In this document: positions 1-5,522 of the stretch, piece by piece
Position numbering within the stretch: position 1 is the stretch's first letter
Layout of the letters: each line of letters begins with the position of its first letter
NCBI GenBank assembly: GCA_009392075.1
Contig: VFHG01000057.1
Coordinates: 1-6,756, forward strand
DNA: 6,756 bases
From: SAR202 cluster bacterium
GTDB lineage: Bacteria; Chloroflexota; Dehalococcoidia; UBA3495
Direction: 5' to 3'
Notes under the pieces: generated by a model
Told to the model about the DNA's origin: nothing
The model's database searches: none
Seen by the model: only the letters and a program-made list of their open reading frames with translations
Position numbers and translations under genes: made by a program

Positions 1-2
1 GT

Positions 3-218
3 GAGATATACATTATGGAAGAGGACGGCTCGCGGCAGTTACGATTGACCACCAACGAGGCCGACGACCTTGAACCGGTCTGGTCCCCCAACGGCAGCCG
101 GATGGCCTTCGTTTCTTATCTTTACGGCTCCGGCGAGATATTCATCATGGACGACGACGGCGGTAACCAACGCCGGTTAACCACCAACGGCGCCGAGGAT
201 TATTCTCCTGACTGGTAG
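3..218 (+). CDS. TolB-like beta-propeller (PD40 repeat) protein, C-terminal end only
   Basis: This is the 3' end of a gene whose start lies before the window; the frame is open from the first complete codon and ends at TAG 216-218. The 71 visible residues hold one full and one partial propeller repeat: E-I-Y-I-M-E-E-D-G, R-L-T-T-N, then P-V-W-S-P-N-G-S-R-M-A-F, followed by E-I-F-I-M-D-D-D-G-G-N, R-L-T-T-N and a terminal Y-S-P-D-W. This is the PD40/WD40-like signature of TolB and related periplasmic or extracytoplasmic propellers. The protein stops directly after the SPDW motif, which is compatible with a propeller whose last blade is closed by an N-terminal strand. Which protein carries these repeats (TolB proper, a peptidase, or a lipoprotein) cannot be told from this fragment. 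An internal ATG at 15 is in frame but is not the real start. Confidence 0.85.
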   Translation, partial: EIYIMEEDGSRQLRLTTNEADDLEPVWSPNGSRMAFVSYLYGSGEIFIMDDDGGNQRRLTTNGAEDYSPDW

Positions 219-319
219 GTCCGCACAGCGCGCGTGTCTAACCGATGCTTGGTGACAAACAAGTTCGAGTGCTACACTTTCCAGGCTGAATTGAGGCTGA
301 ACGTGGCGGGAAGAGCAGC

Positions 320-898
320 ATGGAATATGCCGATATAGCGCCGATCATGGGTAGGCTCTGGTCGCCCCTGGTGGCGGTCACCAGCCATTGGCAGGGCAGG
401 GACAATGTGCAGATCGCAGTGGCCATCGCCGCCGCAGCCATAGTTCCAGAACGCCCAAGGGTGGTTGTTCAACTCTACAAAACCAACCTCAGTCACGATA
501 TGGTGCTGTCTAGCGGCGCATTTGCCCTGAATTTCCTCAGGCCGGATCAACTGGATCTCGTCGGAGATTTCGGTTTGGTTTCGGGCCGCGAAACGGACAA
601 ATTGGCAGGTGTCGGAACTAAAGCCGGCACGTCTGGCTCCCCTTTGCTGACCGACTGCTTCGGGTACCTGGACTGCCGGGTGATCAACGCCATGGACGGC
701 GGAGATATGACCTGTTTCCTGGCCGATGTATTGGATGGCAAGACGTTGGCACAAGGCGACCCGCTCTGGTGGCTCGACGCTCGCCGGGAACTACCTCGGG
801 AATGGCTGGAACACTGGGAGGCCAAACAATCGTCCGAGATAGCAACATCTCGAGCCACAATGGACAAGATCAGCCACACTCCCTGGCAACCGAAATAA
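320..898 (+). CDS. flavin reductase-like FMN-binding split-barrel protein
   Basis: A 192-residue protein of the flavin reductase-like domain family (FMN-binding split barrel, flavoredoxin type). Visible family marks are P16-L-V-A-V near the N-terminus, V48-V-V-Q-L-Y followed by S58-H-D-M-V-L-S-S-G-A-F-A-L-N-F-L (usually the flavin phosphate region), L87-V-S-G-R-E-T-D-K-L, and G106-S-P-L-L-T-D-C-F-G-Y-L-D-C-R-V before D139-G. The length is normal for the family. Members bind FMN and either reduce free flavin with NAD(P)H for a partner oxygenase or act as small electron carriers; the substrate cannot be assigned here. The start is ATG 320 with a purine-rich GGGAAGA at 308-314, five bases upstream. 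No signal peptide or membrane segment is seen. The next gene follows after 45 bp, so co-transcription is possible but there is no functional link. A long reverse-strand frame overlaps it but has no family features. Confidence 0.8.
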   Translation: MEYADIAPIMGRLWSPLVAVTSHWQGRDNVQIAVAIAAAAIVPERPRVVVQLYKTNLSHDMVLSSGAFALNFLRPDQLDLVGDFGLVSGRETDKLAGVGTKAGTSGSPLLTDCFGYLDCRVINAMDGGDMTCFLADVLDGKTLAQGDPLWWLDARRELPREWLEHWEAKQSSEIATSRATMDKISHTPWQPK

Positions 899-914
899 AG
901 GGAAACACTTAGTT

Positions 915-938
915 CCTTCTCCAGCGCACGAGAGAAGG
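915..938 (+). promoter_or_regulatory. hairpin covering the ribosome binding site of the 944 gene
   Basis: CCTTCTC at 915-921 and GAGAAGG at 932-938 form a perfect 7-bp inverted repeat with a 10-nt loop. The right arm contains the Shine-Dalgarno sequence AGAAGG (933-938), five bases before ATG 944, so folding would hide the ribosome binding site. The repeat is seen directly; a regulatory effect is inferred. No T-run follows, so it is not a Rho-independent terminator. Confidence 0.4.
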
Positions 939-943
939 TTAGG

Positions 944-2098
944 ATGAGGGCACCCCCAAACATGGAAGAAATCCGTCCACACATAGAAAAGATTCACGCC
1001 ACTCCCCACAAAACCGTCCTGGCGGTTTCGGGGGCCGGCACCCAAGCCGTGGCCTGGTTATTGGGCGTGGCCGGCGCCTCCCGAACGATTCTGGAGGTTC
1101 TGGTGCCCTATGGCCACGAGTCCATGAACGCCTTCTTGGGATTCGAGCCGGAGCAATCGGCGTCGGCCCAGACCGCCAAGGACATGGCCAAGGCCGCCTT
1201 CCGCAAAGCCAACGCCCAGCTAGAAGACGACTCGCCTCCAGTGGGCTTGGCATGCGCCGCCACCATCGCCACCGACCGCCCGAAACGCGGCGAACACCGG
1301 GCATACGTCTCAGCTTGGGATCAACAGGGCAACACTCTGTACTCATTGAATCTCCACAAGGGCCTGCGAGACCGGGTGGGCGAAGAAGAGCTGGTCAGCC
1401 GCCTTTTGGTCCACGCACTGACGTTGCTTTCAGGTTTGGATTCCGACTTGGAGCTTAGGCTGACTCCCGGGGACAAGCTCGAGATCGAACGAACCGAACA
1501 CCCCGCTCCATTGGAACAACTAGTATTAGGAGACGCGGCTTGGGTCGTAGTTCGCGCCGGAAAGATGATTGTGGAAGGTGAGGCTCCAGGCACGTTGCTT
1601 CCGGGCTCGTTTAGCCCTCTACACCAGGGCCACCACGGACTCGCTCAGATCGCCGCGAAGATTTTAGGTTTCGAAGTGGGATTCGAACTGTCGGTAACCA
1701 ACGTGGACAAACCGGATCTGGAAGAATCAGAGATTTTGAAAAGGTTGGTCCAATTCACGGCCGGAGAGACGGCAGTATTGACCAGGGCCGAGACATTCTT
1801 TAAGAAGGCCAGGCTCTTCCCAGGGCGGACTTTTGTTGTGGGGTGGGACACCGCTATCCGGCTGGTGGCCCAGCGTTATTACGGCGACGACCGGTATGCC
1901 ATGATGATGGCTCTGGCGGAGATGTTAGCCGCTGGGACCAGGTTTCTCGTGGCCGGGCGGGAAGACCAAGGAGCATTCAAAACCCTTAGCGACGTTCCCA
2001 TCCCTGAAGGATTTGAGGGACTGTTCCAGGGTATTCCGGAAGGACAGTTCCGGGAAGACATCTCTTCAACCCAACTCAGGGCGATGGAAGGCAACTGA
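944..2098 (+). CDS. CinA/PncC-like domain fused to NMN/NaMN adenylyltransferase-like nucleotidyltransferase
   Basis: A 384-residue two-domain protein, probably cytoplasmic. Residues about 20-190 resemble a divergent CinA C-terminal (PncC, NMN amidase) domain: V25-L-A-V-S-G-A-G-T, A45-S-R-T-I-L-E, V54-P-Y-G, an L65-G-F region, and V100-G-L-A-C-A-A-T-I-A-T-D-R-P-K-R-G-E-H-R in place of the usual TGIAGP loop. Residues about 210-384 are a nucleotidyltransferase: G221-S-F-S-P-L-H-Q-G-H-H carries the HxGH nucleotide-binding motif, F297-V-V-G-W-D resembles the central motif of NadD-type enzymes, and I373-S-S-T-Q-L-R is the C-terminal ISSTxxR motif. By family, the first domain would deamidate NMN to NaMN and the second would adenylylate a mononucleotide, both NAD salvage steps. 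The loss of typical PncC motifs means the first activity may be absent. ATG 944 is preferred because AGAAGG lies five bases upstream; ATG 962 is the alternative. Confidence 0.8.
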   Translation: MRAPPNMEEIRPHIEKIHATPHKTVLAVSGAGTQAVAWLLGVAGASRTILEVLVPYGHESMNAFLGFEPEQSASAQTAKDMAKAAFRKANAQLEDDSPPVGLACAATIATDRPKRGEHRAYVSAWDQQGNTLYSLNLHKGLRDRVGEEELVSRLLVHALTLLSGLDSDLELRLTPGDKLEIERTEHPAPLEQLVLGDAAWVVVRAGKMIVEGEAPGTLLPGSFSPLHQGHHGLAQIAAKILGFEVGFELSVTNVDKPDLEESEILKRLVQFTAGETAVLTRAETFFKKARLFPGRTFVVGWDTAIRLVAQRYYGDDRYAMMMALAEMLAAGTRFLVAGREDQGAFKTLSDVPIPEGFEGLFQGIPEGQFREDISSTQLRAMEGN

Positions 2099-2100
2099 TT

Positions 2101-2125
2101 TTCGCCCTGACCAGGCGGCGAATTT
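2101..2125 (+). terminator. weak terminator-like hairpin after the 944 gene
   Basis: TTCGCC (2101-2106) pairs with GGCGAA (2117-2122) as a 6-bp stem around a 10-nt loop, directly after the TGA stop at 2096-2098, and is followed by only three T residues (2123-2125). It sits just before the nuo promoter, where a boundary is expected. The stem is short and the T-run poor, so termination would be inefficient if it happens at all. Confidence 0.3.
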
Positions 2126-2127
2126 CG

Positions 2128-2157
2128 TTGACACTGTTCGCCTGCCGATGGTATATT
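2128..2157 (+). promoter_or_regulatory. sigma70-type promoter for the nuo operon
   Basis: A perfect -35 box TTGACA (2128-2133) is followed by an 18-bp spacer and a -10 box TATATT (2152-2157), one mismatch from TATAAT. Transcription would start near 2164, leaving a leader of about 69 nt before nuoA. This is the only strong promoter match I see in the window, and it lies in the 134-bp gap between the upstream genes and nuoA. No clear operator palindrome is visible around it. The boxes are seen directly; the activity is inferred. Confidence 0.65.
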
Positions 2158-2232
2158 TCGGGTGCAAATCGAGGCTAAGTTAACCAACTCACCGACGCCC
2201 ATCTGTACTGCGGTAGTCTGTATTTCCCAACG

Positions 2233-2637
2233 ATGAATCTCGAAACATTTAACGCCGAACTGTTCACTCAGAACTGGACCGCGGTGGCATTGTCCGCGGT
2301 AGTCGCGGCTGTGGCTATCGGCGGGATGTTCTCCGCCTCCCGGTTCCTCTCGGCCCGTCGCTATTCAGAGGCCAAACTAACCACCTACGAATGTGGTATT
2401 CCTCCTACGCCCTATACCTGGTCCAACATCAACGTCAGGTTCTATATCTTCGCCATTCTGTTCCTGATCTTCGATGTTGAGGCGGTATTCCTTTTCCCAT
2501 GGGCCGTTATCTTCATGCAGGAGAAGGTGAATCAGGCCAACGTGCTTCCCTTTTACGCCATGATGATGTTCTTGGGTGTGCTCTTTTTCGCCATCATTTA
2601 CGCCTGGAAGAAGGGAGTGTTGGAATGGCAGAAATAA
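2233..2637 (+). CDS. nuoA: NADH-quinone oxidoreductase subunit A
   Basis: NuoA (ND3 homologue), a small membrane subunit of complex I lying where the peripheral and membrane arms meet. The 134 residues show three hydrophobic segments (about 17-36, 70-90 and 107-124). The diagnostic Y52-E-C-G stands in the flexible loop after helix 1, and the signature R69[14 protein letters not shown], ending in P89-W-A-V, covers helix 2 with its conserved Asp81 and Glu83. Length is typical. ATG 2233 is the only sensible start, although no Shine-Dalgarno sequence precedes it. It is the first gene after the promoter at 2128-2157 and overlaps nuoB by 13 bp. It helps form the quinone cavity and the start of the proton path. 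Confidence 0.96.
   Translation: MNLETFNAELFTQNWTAVALSAVVAAVAIGGMFSASRFLSARRYSEAKLTTYECGIPPTPYTWSNINVRFYIFAILFLIFDVEAVFLFPWAVIFMQEKVNQANVLPFYAMMMFLGVLFFAIIYAWKKGVLEWQK
2612..2617 (+). promoter_or_regulatory. ribosome binding site of nuoB, inside nuoA
   Basis: AGGGAG lies seven bases before ATG 2625, within the last codons of nuoA. It fixes the nuoB start at 2625 rather than at the in-frame ATG 2499 further upstream, which would add 42 residues unrelated to NuoB. Confidence 0.75.
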
Positions 2638-3146
2638 TTGTGGGACCGGGCAACCAGCCTGGTCCTAGTTTGTATGATCAGGCCATGGGCGGAAAGCTGC
2701 CCGGGATCATCACCGCCTCAACCGACCAACTGTTCGCCATGGCCAGAAAGTCATCGCTGTGGACACTATCCTTCGGCTTGGCTTGCTGCGCTATCGAGAT
2801 GATGTCCACTTATATGGCTCACTATGACTTCGACCGCTTCGGCGTGGTCACCTGGCCTTCGCCCCGACAGGCTGACGTGATGATCGTATCGGGCACAGTG
2901 GTCAAAAAGATGGCCGACCCCATCCGGCTGCTCTATGAGCAGATGCCCGAACCCAAGTGGGTGATAGCCATGGGTAGCTGCGCCACCAACGGCGGCCCTT
3001 ATTACCGGTCTTACTCCGTAGTAATGGGTGTGGACCACATCGTTCCCGTTGACGTCTATGTTCCGGGCTGTCCACCTCGCCCAGAAGCCCTGTTGTACGG
3101 CATCATTAAGCTTCAAGAAAAAATCATGCGGGACGCCGGGAAATAG
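2625..3146 (+). CDS. nuoB: NADH-quinone oxidoreductase subunit B (N2 cluster subunit)
   Basis: NuoB (PSST/NDUFS7 homologue, 173 residues) holds 4Fe-4S cluster N2, the last iron-sulfur centre before quinone. All four cluster ligands are present: Cys54 and Cys55 in G51-L-A-C-C-A-I-E-M-M, Cys119 in M117-G-S-C-A, and Cys149 in V147[13 protein letters not shown]. Other family blocks are S79[12 protein letters not shown] and Q107[11 protein letters not shown]. The usual F-R-x-S-P-R-Q stretch reads T-W-P-S-P-R-Q, with Trp77 in place of the first Arg. The start at 2625 is chosen from the ribosome binding site and the family length; the gene overlaps the end of nuoA by 13 bp. Its TAG stop shares one base with the GTG start of nuoC. 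The protein packs against NuoD to form the quinone site. Confidence 0.97.
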   Translation: MAEIIVGPGNQPGPSLYDQAMGGKLPGIITASTDQLFAMARKSSLWTLSFGLACCAIEMMSTYMAHYDFDRFGVVTWPSPRQADVMIVSGTVVKKMADPIRLLYEQMPEPKWVIAMGSCATNGGPYYRSYSVVMGVDHIVPVDVYVPGCPPRPEALLYGIIKLQEKIMRDAGK

Positions 3147-3733
3147 TGGCAGATAGCGGAGAGAATCAAGAAGCTGCTTCTGAGCCTGTTGACTCTCCTG
3201 AGTCCGCTGCTACTTCAAAACCTGCAGGTCATGGCGAAGAAGAGCCTGCCGTAGACCCACTGGCGAACCTGACCCCGTCGGGAATCGCGCTGCTTGACGT
3301 CTCTCTGGATGTTCTCAAGGATTTCTTCCCCGAGGGCGGCGCATTGGACGACATCCCCCAGGTAAGCATCAGTAAAGAACACACGCTCGAGGCCTGCCGT
3401 CTAATCAAAGGAGACCCGCGGACCGCAACTGAGATGCTACTCTGCTTGGCTTGTGTCGACTACTCGGAATATTTTCAGATGGTCTATATATTGCAGTCCT
3501 TGGAACCGGAACGCACGCTTGTTTTGCGGACCAACGTCCCCTATTCGGACACCACTGTTCCATCCGTCACATCCGTTTGGCGGGCGGCCGATTGGTACGA
3601 ACGGGAAGCCCATGACTTGTTTGGAGTTAGTTTTGACGGTCATCCTGACATGTCACCCCTGCTCCTTTATGAGGGTTTCGAGGGGTTTCCAGGGCGCAAG
3701 GAATTTCCTTTCAATGAATACCAGGAGTTTTAG
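3146..3733 (+). CDS. nuoC: NADH-quinone oxidoreductase subunit C
   Basis: NuoC (30-kDa subunit, NDUFS3 homologue), a structural subunit of the connecting module that packs against NuoD. The 195 residues start with a GTG that overlaps the nuoB stop by one base. Residues 1 to about 40 are an acidic, Ser/Pro/Glu-rich stretch that looks disordered and is not part of the family core. The 30-kDa signature is clear: T129-N-V-P-Y, V138-P-S-V-T-S-V-W, A148-D-W-Y-E-R-E-A-H-D-L-F-G, then F163-D-G-H-P-D and a closing P182-G-R-K-E-F-P that stands for the usual P-L-R-K-D-Y/F-P. It has no cofactor. NuoC is separate from NuoD, not fused as in E. coli. No Met start occurs before the core, so GTG 3146 is preferred. 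The following gene begins 6 bp after its stop. Confidence 0.95.
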   Translation: MADSGENQEAASEPVDSPESAATSKPAGHGEEEPAVDPLANLTPSGIALLDVSLDVLKDFFPEGGALDDIPQVSISKEHTLEACRLIKGDPRTATEMLLCLACVDYSEYFQMVYILQSLEPERTLVLRTNVPYSDTTVPSVTSVWRAADWYEREAHDLFGVSFDGHPDMSPLLLYEGFEGFPGRKEFPFNEYQEF

Positions 3734-3739
3734 AAGAAT

Positions 3740-4009
3740 ATGGAGACGGTGCTCCTGACAGCCCAGATCAACACGGAAGATGACAGATACGTTGTCCGAT
3801 TAGACGATCTCGGTTTGGTAGGCGAAGGCGAGACCCTTGAAGCTGCCCAAGAGGAACTGATTCAAATCGTCCGGGCCTGGATCGAGTCCCACGACGGGAC
3901 CGACACTCTTAGTAGCGTTCTGGTCGACGCCGGTTATCCTGGCGTTGATGATGAGACCGAACTGCAACTGGAATTTGCCGAGGCGGCATTACCTCCGGAC
4001 GGAGAATGA
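3740..4009 (+). CDS. HicB-like small protein inserted in the nuo operon (first of a pair)
   Basis: An 89-residue acidic protein resembling the HicB antitoxin/UPF0150 fold: an N-terminal beta strand region (V4-L-L-T-A-Q-I, then R16-Y-V-V-R-L), the turn G28-E-G-E-T-L-E-A-A-Q-E-E-L and helix I41-Q-I-V-R-A-W-I-E, then L57-S-S-V-L-V-D-A-G-Y and a short acidic tail. HicB proteins normally neutralise the RNase toxin HicA, but no HicA-like frame lies next to it, and no DNA-binding domain (helix-turn-helix or ribbon-helix-helix) is visible in the tail. It starts 6 bp after nuoC and shares 4 bp (ATGA) with the next gene, to which it is paralogous. The position suggests co-expression with complex I, perhaps as an assembly or regulatory factor; the function is unknown. 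Start ATG 3740 has only a weak purine-rich GAAGA upstream. Confidence 0.75.
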   Translation: METVLLTAQINTEDDRYVVRLDDLGLVGEGETLEAAQEELIQIVRAWIESHDGTDTLSSVLVDAGYPGVDDETELQLEFAEAALPPDGE

Positions 4010-4356
4010 CTTTGGCGAAAAAATCGAAATCAGCCAAACAAGCGCCCTTTGACCGGGTGGTCTACCGGATCGAAGAGACTCCGGCCGGCGCCGGATATGA
4101 AGCGCTATGTCCCGAGCTGCTGATTACCGGGTTTGGTGACACGCTTGAGGAAGCGAAAAACATGCTCCGGCGCCAGGTGTCGGAATACCTGGAAGACTGC
4201 GAAAAACTGGGAGTGCTTGAAGAGACCCTGATCGGAGCCGGGTTCTATTTCAACGATGAGGTCTGGATGAGCAGCGAGGTTGAACCGCCCCCGGAACCAA
4301 AGATCAGGTTCATAGGGACTCCCTCCGAACAAGACTTCGATCCGGCCACCAACTAG
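4006..4356 (+). CDS. HicB-like small protein inserted in the nuo operon (second of a pair)
   Basis: A 116-residue protein of the HicB-like fold: a lysine-rich start (K5-K-S-K-S-A-K), strands V18-V-Y-R-I-E-E and G30-Y-E-A-L-C-P-E-L, the family turn I40-T-G-F-G-D-T-L-E-E-A-K, helix Q57-V-S-E-Y-L-E-D-C, then L71-E-E-T-L-I-G-A-G-F and a proline/glutamate-rich tail. It keeps the C/P-E-L...G-x-G-D-T-x-E-E-A pattern better than its upstream neighbour. Residues 42-80 align without gaps to residues 28-66 of that neighbour with 13 identities in 39, so the two genes probably arose by duplication. No HicA toxin gene is present. The ATG overlaps the previous stop by 4 bp. GGAGA at 4001-4005 is too close to ATG 4006 but well placed for an in-frame TTG at 4012, which may be the true start. 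nuoD begins 2 bp after its stop. Role unknown. Confidence 0.78.
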   Translation: MTLAKKSKSAKQAPFDRVVYRIEETPAGAGYEALCPELLITGFGDTLEEAKNMLRRQVSEYLEDCEKLGVLEETLIGAGFYFNDEVWMSSEVEPPPEPKIRFIGTPSEQDFDPATN

Positions 4357-4358
4357 AT

Positions 4359-5522
4359 ATGACGCAAACTTCAGATTCGACCCAACCAGGCACGACTCAG
4401 CCCACGGGAAACATAGTCCCCAACGCCGAACCGGTAGAGATGCTGCTGAATATGGGGCCGCAGCATCCCTCAACCCATGGCGTGTTCCGCATGGTGCTGT
4501 GGGTGGACGGTGAGAAGATCGTTGACGTGGTGCCCCATATCGGCTACTTGCACCGGGGCTCGGAAAAACTTTGCGAAGGCGAGCAGTATCACCAGGTAAT
4601 CACCCTGTTCGACCGCATGGATTACATCGCCAACTTCAACAACGAGCAGGTCTACTGCCGGGCGGTCGAGAAACTCATGGGATTGGAGGTATCGGAACGT
4701 TCCGAGTACATTCGGGTGATCCTCTGCGAGCTCAACCGCATCGCCAGCCACATGCTGTTCATCGCCACCATGGGGCTGGACGCCGGGGCCATGACGCCCT
4801 CCATGTTCTGTTTCCGCGGACGAGAGCGGATCCAGGGACTCTTTGAGTCGGTCTCCGGCGCCCGCATGATGCACAACTACTTCCGCATCGGCGGCCTTAA
4901 AGAGGACGTTCCCGAGAACTTCGTGGCGGAAGTTCGGGAAGTGCTGGACCTGGTAAAGAAGGACACCGAGGAATCCGACAAACTCCTCAGCTTTAACGAG
5001 ATTTTTCTCGCCCGCCTGAAGAACATCGCAGTGATGACTGCTGAAGACGCCATCGACTACGGACTGACCGGGCCTTGCCTAAGAGCATCGGGCGTCGATT
5101 ATGACCTGCGCAAGGCCGTGCCGTATTCGGTCTACGACCGGTTCGATTTCGACGTTCCCATCGGCCTGGATGGCGACTGCTGGGACCGGTATTACCTGCG
5201 TGTCCAAGAGATTTATCAATCAGTGCGTATCATCGAGCAAGCGTTGGACCAACTTCCTCACGGAGAAGTCGTATCTTCCTTGGGCCGCCGCTTGATCCGT
5301 CCACCCGTCGGCGAGGTCTACGTAAGGGGCGAGAATCCCCGGGGAGAGATTGGCGTCTACCTGGTTAGCGACGGGGCCGACCGGCCCTACCGGGTCAAGG
5401 TGCGCCCGCCATCGTTCTGCAACCTTTCGTCCTTGAAACACATGCTGAAAGACGCCTGGATCGCCGATTCCGTGGTTATTCTGGGCGCGCTGGACATCGT
5501 TCTGGGCGAGGTGGACCGCTGA
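4359..5522 (+). CDS. nuoD: NADH-quinone oxidoreductase subunit D
   Basis: NuoD (49-kDa subunit, NDUFS2 homologue, 387 residues), which forms most of the quinone pocket with NuoB and descends from the large subunit of NiFe hydrogenases. Seen: G33-P-Q-H-P-S-T-H-G, P59-H-I-G-Y-L-H-R-G-S-E-K, F84-D-R-M-D-Y, A102-V-E-K-L, Y117-I-R-V-I-L-C-E-L-N-R-I-A-S-H, F152-R-G-R-E-R-I, Y174-F-R-I-G-G, and near the end R-G-E-I-G-V-Y, S-D-G and the closing G-E-V-D-R. His40 and Tyr89 match the quinone-headgroup residues His38 and Tyr87 of the Thermus subunit. The segment between the Q-A-L-D-Q-L helix and G-E-V-Y-V is about 24 residues shorter than in Thermus. ATG 4359 is 2 bp after the preceding stop with no good ribosome binding site, so translation is probably coupled; ATG 4440 is a less likely start. 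The stop shares one base with nuoH. Confidence 0.96.
   Translation: MTQTSDSTQPGTTQPTGNIVPNAEPVEMLLNMGPQHPSTHGVFRMVLWVDGEKIVDVVPHIGYLHRGSEKLCEGEQYHQVITLFDRMDYIANFNNEQVYCRAVEKLMGLEVSERSEYIRVILCELNRIASHMLFIATMGLDAGAMTPSMFCFRGRERIQGLFESVSGARMMHNYFRIGGLKEDVPENFVAEVREVLDLVKKDTEESDKLLSFNEIFLARLKNIAVMTAEDAIDYGLTGPCLRASGVDYDLRKAVPYSVYDRFDFDVPIGLDGDCWDRYYLRVQEIYQSVRIIEQALDQLPHGEVVSSLGRRLIRPPVGEVYVRGENPRGEIGVYLVSDGADRPYRVKVRPPSFCNLSSLKHMLKDAWIADSVVILGALDIVLGEVDR

Noticed and set aside
249..278. Possible promoter before the flavin reductase gene (GTGACA ... TACACT)
   Set aside because: The spacer is 15 bp for the better -35 match, or the -35 match is poor at 17-18 bp; too weak to call.
283..301. Direct repeat AGGCTGAA twice at an 11-bp period
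   Set aside because: Only two copies of 8 bp; could easily arise by chance and has no partner copies nearby.
272..754. 160-codon reverse-strand open frame opposite the flavin reductase gene
   Set aside because: Its translation shows no family features, while the + strand frame carries clear flavin reductase motifs.
2499..2624. Upstream in-frame ATG for nuoB
   Set aside because: It would add 42 residues that are only the nuoA sequence read in another frame; the ribosome binding site at 2612-2617 supports ATG 2625.
3453..3758. 101-codon + strand frame overlapping nuoC
   Set aside because: It is an alternate frame of nuoC with low-complexity translation and no ribosome binding site or family match.
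3740..4356. A classical HicAB toxin-antitoxin module
   Set aside because: Both genes resemble HicB and neither resembles HicA, and they are held inside an essential-type operon with no mobile-element borders.
4470..4874. Reverse-strand open frames opposite nuoD
   Set aside because: They are shadows of the strongly conserved nuoD frame and have no recognisable motifs.
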